Assembly: GCA_035604335.1 (NCBI GenBank)
Contig: DATNIT010000251.1
Span: 1-9,466 of the forward strand
Reading direction: 5' to 3'
DNA length: 9,466 nt
Source of the DNA: DASZHJ01 sp035604335
GTDB taxonomy: Bacteria; Pseudomonadota; Alphaproteobacteria; ATCC43930; CGMCC-115725
Within the stretch, counting starts at the first letter, position 1, and each line of letters begins with the position of its first letter. The position numbers were made by a program, and so were the translations under genes. Below, piece after piece: positions 1-6,689 of the stretch. The notes under the pieces are model-generated. The model made no database searches. It worked only from the letters and a program-made list of their open reading frames with translations, and was not told where the DNA came from.

Positions 1-462
1 AGCGGCCATCTCGGCAGCTTCGACCGGCGCAAATGCAAGGGCCCGCTCAACGGCCCGAACGCCACCGGCAACCAGTGCCCGGAAGGCTGGTCGTTCTACC
101 AGTATCCGGGTCCCGGCTTCGCCGGCATCGGGCCGAACAGCGCGGAGGCCAGCTATTACACCTGGGTCGATCAGCACAACACGCTGGGCCTCGGCAACGA
201 CGTGCCGGTCTCCACGGGCAACCTCAATGACGGGCTGATCGCGTTCAAGGACGGCAAGATGATCGTGCTGCGCGTCCCTTATCCGATGAGCTTCTATACG
301 AAAGGGCTCGACGGGCGCATCGACGATGCCAATGCCGGCTGGAAGGGCAGGGGCCTGTGGACCACCAGCGGCGACCGCACGCCGTGGCTCAAGGAAGGCG
401 GCAAGGGCACCAGGCCCTTGGCCGTCCACTTCCAGCTTCGTCCCGACCCGCTAACGGATTAG
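1..462 (+). CDS. C-terminal part of a probable Vgb/streptogramin-lyase-like protein
   Basis: The frame is open from the first base to a TAG at 460-462, giving 153 residues with no start in view, so the gene begins outside the window. The fragment is rich in Gly, Asn, Trp and Tyr and has no membrane segment. It contains two Cys near the left edge and ends with a block of the type VPYPMSFYTKGLDGRIDD followed by GWKGRGLW and GKGTRP. From memory, this ending resembles the C-terminus of large rhizobial proteins annotated as carboxypeptidase-regulatory-like or streptogramin lyase (Vgb)-like beta-propeller proteins, which are exported. The coding call is firm because of the long open frame and its codon use. 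The family name is only a likely match. No terminator-like hairpin with a T-run follows the stop. Confidence 0.6.
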   Translation, partial: SGHLGSFDRRKCKGPLNGPNATGNQCPEGWSFYQYPGPGFAGIGPNSAEASYYTWVDQHNTLGLGNDVPVSTGNLNDGLIAFKDGKMIVLRVPYPMSFYTKGLDGRIDDANAGWKGRGLWTTSGDRTPWLKEGGKGTRPLAVHFQLRPDPLTD

Positions 463-803
463 GCGGGGCAAACATAAATCGCGCTTTACCGCCAGCCCGC
501 AGTCCGGAGTCCGCTTTCGAAGCTATCGCGGACTCATGCCGGACCTGTCGCCAAGTCCGAGTCGTGCGATGAGCGGTCGCGGAGTCCTTGCGATTGAATG
601 TCGATTAATGGCCGACAGCGGCCGGACAGCTTTCGGCGATGAATGAGCGAGAACGGATATTCACCTGGACTCAGGCGTCGTCTCCGTCTGGACCCAAGCG
701 GGACCAAAGCACCCAGCATACCCACCCCGATAGAACAGGCTTTTGTTGTGTGAGGAAGGATACCCGCGAGGCAGGGCCAGACGCGCGATTCAGGAATTAA
801 AAA
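463..803. other. intergenic stretch, no gene recognised
   Basis: These 341 bases separate the stop of the left-edge gene from the stop of the amidohydrolase gene, so the two genes converge here. Short open frames occur on both strands, but none has a ribosome binding site, a recognisable product or convincing codon use. The stretch holds several short GTCCG/CGGAC-type words (around 500-640) that could be degenerate remnants of the intergenic repeats seen further right, but I could not align them convincingly. The last bases (796-806) are AT-rich. Confidence 0.5.
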
Positions 804-1973
804 TTAGGGCAGGCGGAAGAAATCCGCCGCGTTCTGCACGGTCATCTTGTGCACCTCGTGAGTGGGCACGCCCTTGAAGTTGTGCTCTAGCACCTTATTC
901 GATTCCGGCCAGTCGGATTCCTGGTGCGGGAAGTCGTTCGCCCAGATCAGGCGATTGACGTTCAGGTGATGGCGGTTGTCGATGCCTGCGCGGTCGCGCT
1001 GGAACCCCCAATAGAAATATTCATTGATCAACTCGCTGGGCTTGCCTGGAAGCGGCTTCACGCCATCATAGCGCATTGCCCAGCCGATGTGGCGGTCGTA
1101 GCGCGTGTCGGCCGCCTCCATGAAGTTCGGAATCCAGCCGATCGAGTTCTCGGCGAAGAAGATGCGGAGTTTCGGAAAGCGCTCGAACACGCCTGACAAG
1201 AGCAGTTGCACCGCGTTGTAAGCGCCGTTACGCGCGAAACGCGTCATCTGGCCGGCGAGGTCGGTACGTAGATTCTTCTCGTGCTTCGGATAATCAAGCA
1301 GTTTGCCGTTGAAGCTCATATCCGTGTCCTCGATCGCGAAGTGGATTGTGACCGGCATGTCCAGATCAAGCGCCATCGCCCAGAAGCGGTCGTCTTCCGC
1401 CTTCGGGATGCCTGTGCCGTTCGGGAAATTGGGGAGCTGGATGGCGATGAAGCCCAGCTTCTTGCAGTGCTGCAGCTCCGCCAGCGAGTCCTCGATGGTC
1501 GTTGCCGTGCTGCAGCCGACGCCGAAGATGCGGCCTTTGGCGTCCGAATCAGAGAGATATTCCTCGGCGAACCAGTCATTCCAGCCGCGGATTATGGCCT
1601 TCTGCAGTCCGGGGTCCTTAGTCTGGAGCCAGGTCGAAGGACCGGCGACGACCGCGGGGAACATGATCTCCGCATCGATGCCGTCCATGTCCTGCTCTTT
1701 AATTCGCTGCGCGGGCGAGCCGGTGCCCGGGCACGTCTCGTACTTCTGGTCGGCCGGATACCAATTACTCCCGTCGCGGCCCTGGCCGCCGTAGATGTCG
1801 AACGTGTTCTGGCGCGGCGGCAGGTCTTCGAACACGGTGGCGTCCGCGCCGCCCTCTAAACGGATCGTGCGCGGCGCGCGGTCGCGGTACTTCTTGTCGA
1901 TCCGATGGGTCCAACGGTCATTGGGGATTTCCAAGTGTGTATCGGCGGAAATGCATTTGTAGTTCTGCGACAT
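804..1973 (-). CDS. amidohydrolase family protein (amidohydrolase-2, ACMSD-like TIM barrel)
   Basis: A full-length 389-residue protein of the amidohydrolase-2 family (PF04909 type), which folds as a metal-dependent TIM barrel and hydrolyses or decarboxylates ring or carboxylate substrates. Visible metal-site candidates are D11-x-H13 in ISADTHLE, H211 in VTIHFA, and D347 with H350 in WANDFPHQ. E275 in FFAENSIGWIP is also typical. The C-terminus has the usual helix ending in NAADFF. The start is supported by GAGGAA at 1980-1985, six bases upstream of the ATG. No signal peptide is seen, so it is probably cytoplasmic. It is transcribed alone. An AT-rich palindrome lies just upstream and may be its operator. 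The substrate cannot be told from sequence; the family is often found in aromatic catabolism, which fits the ring hydroxylase encoded further right. Confidence 0.9.
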   Translation of the reverse strand: MSQNYKCISADTHLEIPNDRWTHRIDKKYRDRAPRTIRLEGGADATVFEDLPPRQNTFDIYGGQGRDGSNWYPADQKYETCPGTGSPAQRIKEQDMDGIDAEIMFPAVVAGPSTWLQTKDPGLQKAIIRGWNDWFAEEYLSDSDAKGRIFGVGCSTATTIEDSLAELQHCKKLGFIAIQLPNFPNGTGIPKAEDDRFWAMALDLDMPVTIHFAIEDTDMSFNGKLLDYPKHEKNLRTDLAGQMTRFARNGAYNAVQLLLSGVFERFPKLRIFFAENSIGWIPNFMEAADTRYDRHIGWAMRYDGVKPLPGKPSELINEYFYWGFQRDRAGIDNRHHLNVNRLIWANDFPHQESDWPESNKVLEHNFKGVPTHEVHKMTVQNAADFFRLP

Positions 1974-1990
1974 GGAGGTTTCCTCAATTT

Positions 1991-2011
1991 TATGTATATC
2001 TAATATACCAT
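1991..2011 (-). promoter_or_regulatory. AT-rich palindrome, candidate operator/promoter of the amidohydrolase gene
   Basis: An island of A/T in a GC-rich region carries the inverted repeat GTATAT (1994-1999) / ATATAC (2003-2008) with a 3-base centre. The arms can be extended imperfectly to ATG...CAT. It lies about 20 to 40 bases upstream of the amidohydrolase start, between the ribosome binding site and the rest of the spacer. This is where a promoter -10 region or a GntR-type repressor site would be expected. No clear -35 box was found, so the exact role is inferred from position and symmetry. Confidence 0.4.
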
Positions 2012-2085
2012 GGTTGGCTGGCGACGAGTTGGCGCGTGCACTGAAACCAGTTGATTATCGAATAGGCGGGACGGCCCTTGGCACA

Positions 2086-2164
2086 CCGGTCGAACGCATG
2101 TCGCCGACCCAATGTCCGCTTCCGAGCAGCGACCAACATTGCACGTACGACCGGGATGGGCGCG
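2086..2164. repeat. intergenic repeat, copy A
   Basis: These 79 bases align with 3344-3421 in the same orientation at about 85 percent identity by hand (11 mismatches and one single-base gap). The best conserved blocks are CCGGTCGAACGCAT, AATGTCCGCTTCCGAG and GACCAACATTGC. The copy lies about 110 bases upstream of the ABC substrate-binding protein gene. Similar TGTCCGCTT-type intergenic repeats are, to my knowledge, common in Bradyrhizobium-like genomes. Copy A lacks the AAGCGGACAT inverted partner that copy B has. Confidence 0.75.
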
Positions 2165-2271
2165 TTGTGGCCGGAAGCCGACTGAACGACGTAACCTGAC
2201 CCCGACCGGACCTCAGCACACCACAAGCCGATAGGCGCGACGGCCCCCTCCCGTGCTAAATTTGACATGTC

Positions 2272-3315
2272 ATGGCCGGGGGGAACGTGAGACACACGAG
2301 CAAAGCTGTCGGTCGGCCCAGGCTAATCGGGCGGCGCGATCTCATGGCGATGCTCGGGGGAGCGGCGGTCGATTGGCCGCTCGCGGCGCGGGCACAGGTG
2401 ACGGGCCGGCCGCGTCTTATTGGCGTGCTCTCGTCGCAATCCGAGAGCGATCCCGAACCGCGGTCCTGGATCGAAGCGTTTTCGACGCGGCTTCAGGAGC
2501 TCGGCTGGAAAGACGGCGATAACATCCGAATCGCGTATCGCTGGGCGGAAGGCCAAGACTCCCGTCTGCCGCTATTGGCGAAGGAATTGGTTGGGCTGCA
2601 ACCCGACGTGCTGCTCGGTGCGGCGACCAGCGCGTCAACGGCGCTCCGGCAATACACGCTCGCCATCCCGATCGTCTTCGCGCAGGTTGCCGATCCCGTC
2701 GCGGCCGGGCTAGTCACCAACCTCGCCCGTCCCGAAGGCAATCTCACCGGCTTTACCAGTTTCGAGTTCTCGATCGGCGGCAAGTGGCTCCAGTTGCTCA
2801 AGGAGTGCGCGCCGGCCGTCGCCCGCGTCATCGTCGTCTTCGATCCGGAGAACAGGGTCTGGCCCGAGTATTTGCGCTCGATCGAGGCGGCCGCCCCGTC
2901 CTTAGGCATGCGGCTGACCCCGGCCAGCGTGCACGGCGACACGGAGATCGAGCGCGCATTCGACGAGGTCGCAAAGGAACCCAACGGCGCCGCGATCGTC
3001 CTGCCGAGCGTGGTGACCGTGCGCCGTCGCGAAAAACTGATCGCGCTCGCGGTCCAGTACCGTTTGCCCGCGATGTACCCCTATAGCTTCTTCGTCGTTG
3101 GCGGCGGGCTAATGTCCTACGGGATCGACGTGCCTGACCTTTACCGGCGCGCGGCATCCTATGCCGATCGCATCCTCAAAGGCGAGAAGCCGGCGGGCAT
3201 GCCGGTGCAGCAGCCGACCAAGCTCGTTCTCGCGATCAATCTGAAGACCGCGACGGCGCTGGGCGTCACCGTGCCGCCCATTCTGATCGCCACCGCCGAT
3301 CAGGTAATCGAATAG
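2272..3315 (+). CDS. ABC transporter substrate-binding protein (ABC_sub_bind family, orphan)
   Basis: A 347-residue periplasmic solute-binding protein of the ABC_sub_bind (PF04392) family. The N-terminus has a signal peptide with twin arginines, GRRDLMAMLGG at residues 20-30, and a likely cleavage after ARA at residue 41. The body follows the two-lobe periplasmic-binding fold, with PIVFAQVADPVAAGLV and a C-terminal block (VQQPTKLVLAINLKTA, then ALGVTVPP) that is diagnostic for this family. The start is uncertain: ATG at 2272 has no convincing ribosome binding site, and the in-frame GTG at 2287 or ATG at 2344 are alternatives. A TTGACA at 2262-2267 is too close to 2272 to serve as its -35 box. 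No permease or ATPase gene is adjacent, so its partner is encoded elsewhere or it acts alone. The ligand is unknown. The gene is bracketed by two copies of an intergenic repeat. Confidence 0.9.
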   Translation: MAGGNVRHTSKAVGRPRLIGRRDLMAMLGGAAVDWPLAARAQVTGRPRLIGVLSSQSESDPEPRSWIEAFSTRLQELGWKDGDNIRIAYRWAEGQDSRLPLLAKELVGLQPDVLLGAATSASTALRQYTLAIPIVFAQVADPVAAGLVTNLARPEGNLTGFTSFEFSIGGKWLQLLKECAPAVARVIVVFDPENRVWPEYLRSIEAAAPSLGMRLTPASVHGDTEIERAFDEVAKEPNGAAIVLPSVVTVRRREKLIALAVQYRLPAMYPYSFFVVGGGLMSYGIDVPDLYRRAASYADRILKGEKPAGMPVQQPTKLVLAINLKTATALGVTVPPILIATADQVIE

Positions 3316-3343
3316 GGTCTAACAGTTCTCCATTTGGCAAATG

Positions 3344-3421
3344 CCGGTCGAACGCATCTGCCGACCTAATGTCCGCTTCCGAGAAGGGACCAACATTGCC
3401 TGAGCGGCCGGGGTGGGCGCG
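3344..3421. repeat. intergenic repeat, copy B
   Basis: This is the second copy of the repeat seen at 2086-2164, in the same orientation and starting about 30 bases after the stop of the ABC substrate-binding protein. It contains ATGTCCGCTT (3369-3378), which is the exact reverse complement of AAGCGGACAT at 3422-3431 just outside the aligned block. The two could form a long-range hairpin. The repeat is non-coding. A short open frame on the minus strand across it has no support as a gene. Confidence 0.75.
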
Positions 3422-3462
3422 AAGCGGACATGAAGCTATAAGTGGCTCGCGTCCGCTTCGCG
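3418..3462. repeat. 12-bp perfect inverted repeat between convergent genes
   Basis: CGCGAAGCGGAC (3418-3429) and GTCCGCTTCGCG (3451-3462) are perfect reverse complements separated by 21 bases. They lie between the convergent ABC substrate-binding protein and FAD monooxygenase genes. A stable RNA hairpin is expected on either strand. There is no T-run next to the stem, so a standard intrinsic terminator is not shown. It could act as a bidirectional transcript end or be part of the local repeat family. The rest of the 3316-3560 spacer holds no gene. Confidence 0.6.
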
Positions 3463-3551
3463 TCAAACTGTGACGACTATGGCCATTGGCAGTTGGTCGG
3501 CGTTCGGGTGGACTTACGGACATCGGCCGACATGGCCGTGCCCGCTAACGA

Positions 3552-3572
3552 GTACCCGCCCTAGGCGGGTAC
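3552..3572. repeat. perfect hairpin enclosing the monooxygenase stop codon
   Basis: GTACCCGCC (3552-3560) and GGCGGGTAC (3564-3572) form a perfect 9-bp GC-rich stem around the three bases CTA, which are the TAG stop codon of the minus-strand monooxygenase gene. The right arm encodes the last three residues (V-P-A) and the left arm is 3' untranslated. No U-tract follows on the minus strand, so a classical terminator is not demonstrated. A role in 3'-end protection or factor-dependent termination is possible. Confidence 0.6.
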
Positions 3573-5195
3573 GGCGCGCCGGGCGGCGATGCGGGGGCCG
3601 GCGCCGCGCACGGTGTCGATCACCAAGGTAGCGTCGCCTGGCGCCGTGTCGCCGCGCCAGGCGACATGCCCATCGGGGCGAACCAGCACCAGGTTCCGCC
3701 CATAGAGTTCCGCTGCCTCGCGCGACGCGATGCGCTGCACTTCCATGGGCACGCCTTTCTGCGACGCGGCGCGCTCCAAGGTGCCGCTCGGCACGTCGGC
3801 GAATTTGAGCAGGACGAAGCCTTGGCCGAAGAGATCGAGGATCGATTTTCCCGGCGACAGCCACACATGCGGGGCGCGCGCGCCAGGAAATGACGTCGGT
3901 ACATATCCGATCGTGTCGTCGGCGGGCTTCGGCGAACCGTCCGGCACGACGATCGGCGAGGGATCGTAGACATAGCCCAGATGCACCCCCATGGGATGCC
4001 AGGATTTCTCGTTCTCCTCGACCAGGCGCTGGCCGACGCGGCGCCGGACCGCTTCGCCTTCAGGTGTCGGGGCGGCGATGGCGGCGTTGGGCGCGGCGCT
4101 GGTCAGCCGCTGATAGTTGGCGAGCGAGACCTCGGCGGCGCGCGCCGAGGCGGGGCGGCGCTCGTAATCGTAGCTCTCGAGCAGGGCCGGTCCGCCCCAG
4201 CCCTCGAGCGTCGCGGTCAGCTTCCAGCCGAGATCGAACGCGTCCTGGATGCCGGTGTTCATGCCCAGCCCGCCATTGGGCGGATGGGCGTGGGCGGCGT
4301 CGCCGGCGAGGAACACGCGGCCGTCCATGAAACGGTCGGCGACCGTCCGCTTGCGCACCCAGAGCGACTTGTCCTCGACCGCGTGCGGGACATCGCGTCC
4401 CATGCAGCGCCGGAACAGCGCCGAAATGTCCGTCTCCTCGAGCGTCTCCGCGTCGAGCCCGACGAGCTGCAGGCGCCACAGATCGCGCCCGTCCACCGCG
4501 GTGAGAAACGACCAGGTCCCCTCCGGACCGACGAACACATAGCGAAAGGCCGGCGCCTTGTCGTGATAGCGGGCGAGGTCGGCGATGCGGAGATAGACCG
4601 TCATCGACCAGTCGATGTGGCGCTCGCCGCGGATCTCGATCCCCAGCTTCTCCCGCACCGTGCTCGCGAACCCGTCGCAGCCGATCAGATAGGCGCAGCG
4701 CATTGTTTCGCGCCGGTCCGAGCCGAGATCGTGCAGCGTCGCCGTCACGCCGTCCTCGTCCTGCACGAAACTTTCGAGCCGCGTGCGGTGGCGCAGGCTA
4801 ATGTGTGCAAACGATCGCGCGTGTTTCTGCAAGATCGGGTCGAACCAGGTCTGCGGGCAGGGCAGGGTCCGCTCCGGGCTGAATTCCGATCCGATCCGCT
4901 CGCCCAAAGCCGGCGTCCTGACCCTGCCGATCTCATAGCCCTGCATGTCCGTGACGAAGGCGCTGTCCAAACGATAATCGTGCGGAAAGCCCCAATTGCG
5001 TACATCCTCGGCAATGCCAAGCTGGCGGCAGAACTCCATCGTTCGGACGCTCACCTCGAGCATCTTCGCGGGCGCGAGGCTGTTCTCGTTCTTTTCGACC
5101 AACAGCGCTGCGATGCCGCGCCGCCCCAAATCGGCGGCAAGAGCGAGACCGATGGGCCCGCCTCCGGCAATCAAGACCGGTATCTCGTTGGTCAT
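3561..5195 (-). CDS. FAD-dependent aromatic-ring monooxygenase (PheA/TfdB type)
   Basis: A 544-residue class A flavoprotein hydroxylase that uses NAD(P)H and O2 to add a hydroxyl group to a ring substrate. Three family motifs are visible: the Rossmann dinucleotide-binding G11-x-G13-x-x-G16 near the N-terminus with E34 for the ribose, the DG motif at D174-G175 (YLIGCDGFAS), and the FAD-binding GD motif at G298-D299 (VFLAGDAAHAHPP). Residues after about 400 form the thioredoxin-like C-terminal domain, ending in a typical LVRPDGHVAWRGD block. The length fits the phenol 2-monooxygenase/2,4-dichlorophenol hydroxylase/MhpA group. GAGGAC at 5202-5207 lies six bases before the start. The gene is divergent from the flavoprotein gene that begins at 5328. 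Its substrate cannot be named. The stop codon lies in the loop of a perfect hairpin. Confidence 0.93.
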   Translation of the reverse strand: MTNEIPVLIAGGGPIGLALAADLGRRGIAALLVEKNENSLAPAKMLEVSVRTMEFCRQLGIAEDVRNWGFPHDYRLDSAFVTDMQGYEIGRVRTPALGERIGSEFSPERTLPCPQTWFDPILQKHARSFAHISLRHRTRLESFVQDEDGVTATLHDLGSDRRETMRCAYLIGCDGFASTVREKLGIEIRGERHIDWSMTVYLRIADLARYHDKAPAFRYVFVGPEGTWSFLTAVDGRDLWRLQLVGLDAETLEETDISALFRRCMGRDVPHAVEDKSLWVRKRTVADRFMDGRVFLAGDAAHAHPPNGGLGMNTGIQDAFDLGWKLTATLEGWGGPALLESYDYERRPASARAAEVSLANYQRLTSAAPNAAIAAPTPEGEAVRRRVGQRLVEENEKSWHPMGVHLGYVYDPSPIVVPDGSPKPADDTIGYVPTSFPGARAPHVWLSPGKSILDLFGQGFVLLKFADVPSGTLERAASQKGVPMEVQRIASREAAELYGRNLVLVRPDGHVAWRGDTAPGDATLVIDTVRGAGPRIAARRAVPA

Positions 5196-5327
5196 CGTCC
5201 CGTCCTCGTCATTCGCTCAGCGATGCCGCGCTTGCCCTGCACCGCCGGCATCATCGATACTGCCTCATCGACGAGGTCACCGGAACAGCGCTTCGTCGCG
5301 GCGACGCCGAGCGGAAGGATGCGGACG
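5196..5327. promoter_or_regulatory. divergent promoter region between monooxygenase and PPOX flavoprotein
   Basis: These 132 bases separate the starts of two divergent flavoprotein genes and must carry the promoters of both unless transcription enters from outside. I could not pick convincing -35/-10 pairs or an operator by eye. Ribosome binding sites are visible at each end: GAGGAC (minus strand, 5202-5207) and AAGGA (plus strand, 5315-5319). Confidence 0.4.
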
Positions 5328-5954
5328 ATGGACATGACCGAAAGCTTCACCGTGACGACCGAGGAGGAACTGACGGCGCTCTATGCGCCCCCGGCCGAGC
5401 GCGTGCTCAAGAAAGAGATCGATCATGTCGACGCCGTCGGCCGCGCCTTCATCGCCGCCTCGCCGTTCCTGGTTCTGGCCACCGGCGGCGACCAGGGGCT
5501 CGACTGCTCGCCCAAGGGCGACGGGCCGGGCTTCGTCCAGGTGGAGAATGACGGCCGCATCCTGCTAATCCCCGACCGGCGCGGAAACAACCGGATCGAT
5601 GGCCTCAAGAACCTGATCGCCAATCCGCGTATCGGACTGATCTTCTTCGCTCCCGGCGCGAACGAGACTTATCGCGTCAATGGGCGGGCGCGAATCAGCG
5701 TCGATCCGGCCTTGAAGCGGCGCTTCGCCGTCAACGGCAAGGAGCCGACCACCGTCATGGTGGTCGCCGTCGAGCAGGCCTTCCAGCATTGCCCGAAGGC
5801 GTTGATCCGCTCCGATCTGTGGCGGGCGGGCAAGGGCGACCGGCCCAAGGGCGTTCCCACGATCGGCGACTTCGCCGCGGCGCGCAACCCAGGCACCGAT
5901 GCTGCCGCCTACGATGCCGATTATGCCAAGCGCATCCCGCAGGAGCTTTACTGA
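5328..5954 (+). CDS. PPOX-type FMN-dependent flavoprotein (pyridoxamine 5'-phosphate oxidase-like)
   Basis: A 208-residue protein of the pyridoxamine 5'-phosphate oxidase-like split-barrel fold. It closely resembles the MSMEG_1061/DR2398 FMN-binding subgroup in the blocks DCSPKGDGPGFVQV, LLIPDRRGNNRIDGL, NPRIGLIFFAPG, ETYRVNGRARIS and CPKALIRSDLW. Members bind FMN or F420-like cofactors and carry out redox reactions on mostly unknown substrates. The start at 5328 is chosen because AAGGA (5315-5319) sits eight bases before it; in-frame ATGs at 5319 and 5334 are alternatives. The open frame extends far upstream, but that part lies antisense to the monooxygenase and is not coding. It is divergent from the monooxygenase, suggesting shared control, and its stop overlaps the convergent nucleotidyltransferase gene by 7 bp. 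Confidence 0.9.
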   Translation: MDMTESFTVTTEEELTALYAPPAERVLKKEIDHVDAVGRAFIAASPFLVLATGGDQGLDCSPKGDGPGFVQVENDGRILLIPDRRGNNRIDGLKNLIANPRIGLIFFAPGANETYRVNGRARISVDPALKRRFAVNGKEPTTVMVVAVEQAFQHCPKALIRSDLWRAGKGDRPKGVPTIGDFAAARNPGTDAAAYDADYAKRIPQELY

Positions 5955-6685
5955 CCGCCGCCGGATTCGATAACGCGGCGGCACGCTTCGAATTGCCCCG
6001 GCAGTTGGCCGCGCGCCGGGAAAAGCGGATCGGGGTCGCTGGCGGCGCGCCGGCACTGCAAGGCCCCGGCCACCAGCTCGAGGTCGAGCCCGGGCGGGGC
6101 CTGTGCCAGGACGAAAGCCACCGCCTCGTCGTTCGATCCCATTCGGCCGGTCATCCAACTGAAGAGGAAGCGCGCCGGATAAAGCAGCGCCCGAAGATAC
6201 GGCTTGTGATCCCTCGCCTCGAGCGCCGCCAAGGACGCGAAGCGCCTCGCCCCGTCCGCCCAGCTCTCGAAGGGAAAGCCGGCTAGATACGAACGCACCT
6301 CCCACAGGTTCGGTCGCGGCGGACGAATCCGCTCGCGTTCCACGAGCGCAACCGCGTGATCGACCAGGTCCACCCGGTCGAGCGGCGGAAAGCGGCCGAC
6401 GGAAAAGTTTCGATCCGCCCAGAACAGCGACAATTTCGCCGCCAGCTCTGGCGAGATCGAAAGCGCGTGTTCGCGCATCCCGCTCAAATCCGCATCGCCG
6501 AGCCCGTCTTCGGCGATGAGCGCCATGTCGATGTCGCTGTAGCGCCGGCTGAAGCCGCCGTGCGCCAGGCTGCCGATGAGATAGAACCCCTTGAGCCGCG
6601 GCCCGAGCCGGCGGTCCCAGAACGATGCCATCCGATCCGCGAAATCGAGCGCGGCGACCCGAATCGGCTCGTCCAGCTCCGCCAT
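5948..6685 (-). CDS. nucleotidyltransferase-domain protein (Pol beta superfamily)
   Basis: A 245-residue protein whose N-terminal part carries the nucleotidyltransferase signature: G38-S39 in YLIGSLAHGG, followed by the metal-binding pair D51-x-D53 in RRYSDIDMALI. This is the MNT/kanamycin-nucleotidyltransferase-like fold (PF01909 type). The C-terminal part is mostly helical and of unknown function. The start codon lies only 4 bp after the stop of the AhpD-like gene, with a weak GGTAGGG upstream, and no other in-frame start exists before a stop. It is therefore probably translated from the same transcript as that gene. The substrate (a small molecule, protein or RNA) is unknown. No antitoxin-like HEPN partner is seen next to it. 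Its stop overlaps the flavoprotein gene tail to tail. Confidence 0.8.
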   Translation of the reverse strand: MAELDEPIRVAALDFADRMASFWDRRLGPRLKGFYLIGSLAHGGFSRRYSDIDMALIAEDGLGDADLSGMREHALSISPELAAKLSLFWADRNFSVGRFPPLDRVDLVDHAVALVERERIRPPRPNLWEVRSYLAGFPFESWADGARRFASLAALEARDHKPYLRALLYPARFLFSWMTGRMGSNDEAVAFVLAQAPPGLDLELVAGALQCRRAASDPDPLFPARGQLPGQFEACRRVIESGGGQ

Positions 6686-6689
6686 CGCC

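Noticed and set aside
534..725. 63-codon minus-strand open frame in the left intergenic stretch
   Set aside because: There is no ribosome binding site, no recognisable product and no convincing codon use.
1281..1859. 192-codon plus-strand open frame opposite the amidohydrolase
   Set aside because: It is antisense to a well-supported gene and shows no domain or ribosome binding site.
3266..3523. 85-codon minus-strand open frame across repeat copy B
   Set aside because: It spans a non-coding repeat and the end of the solute-binding gene. Such repeat-derived frames are often wrongly annotated in related genomes.
3981..5327. Very long plus-strand open frame antisense to the monooxygenase and continuous with the PPOX gene
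   Set aside because: It lies opposite a gene with clear family motifs, has the Arg/Ala-rich make-up of a GC-rich shadow frame, and the recognisable PPOX protein begins only at about 5328 with its own ribosome binding site.
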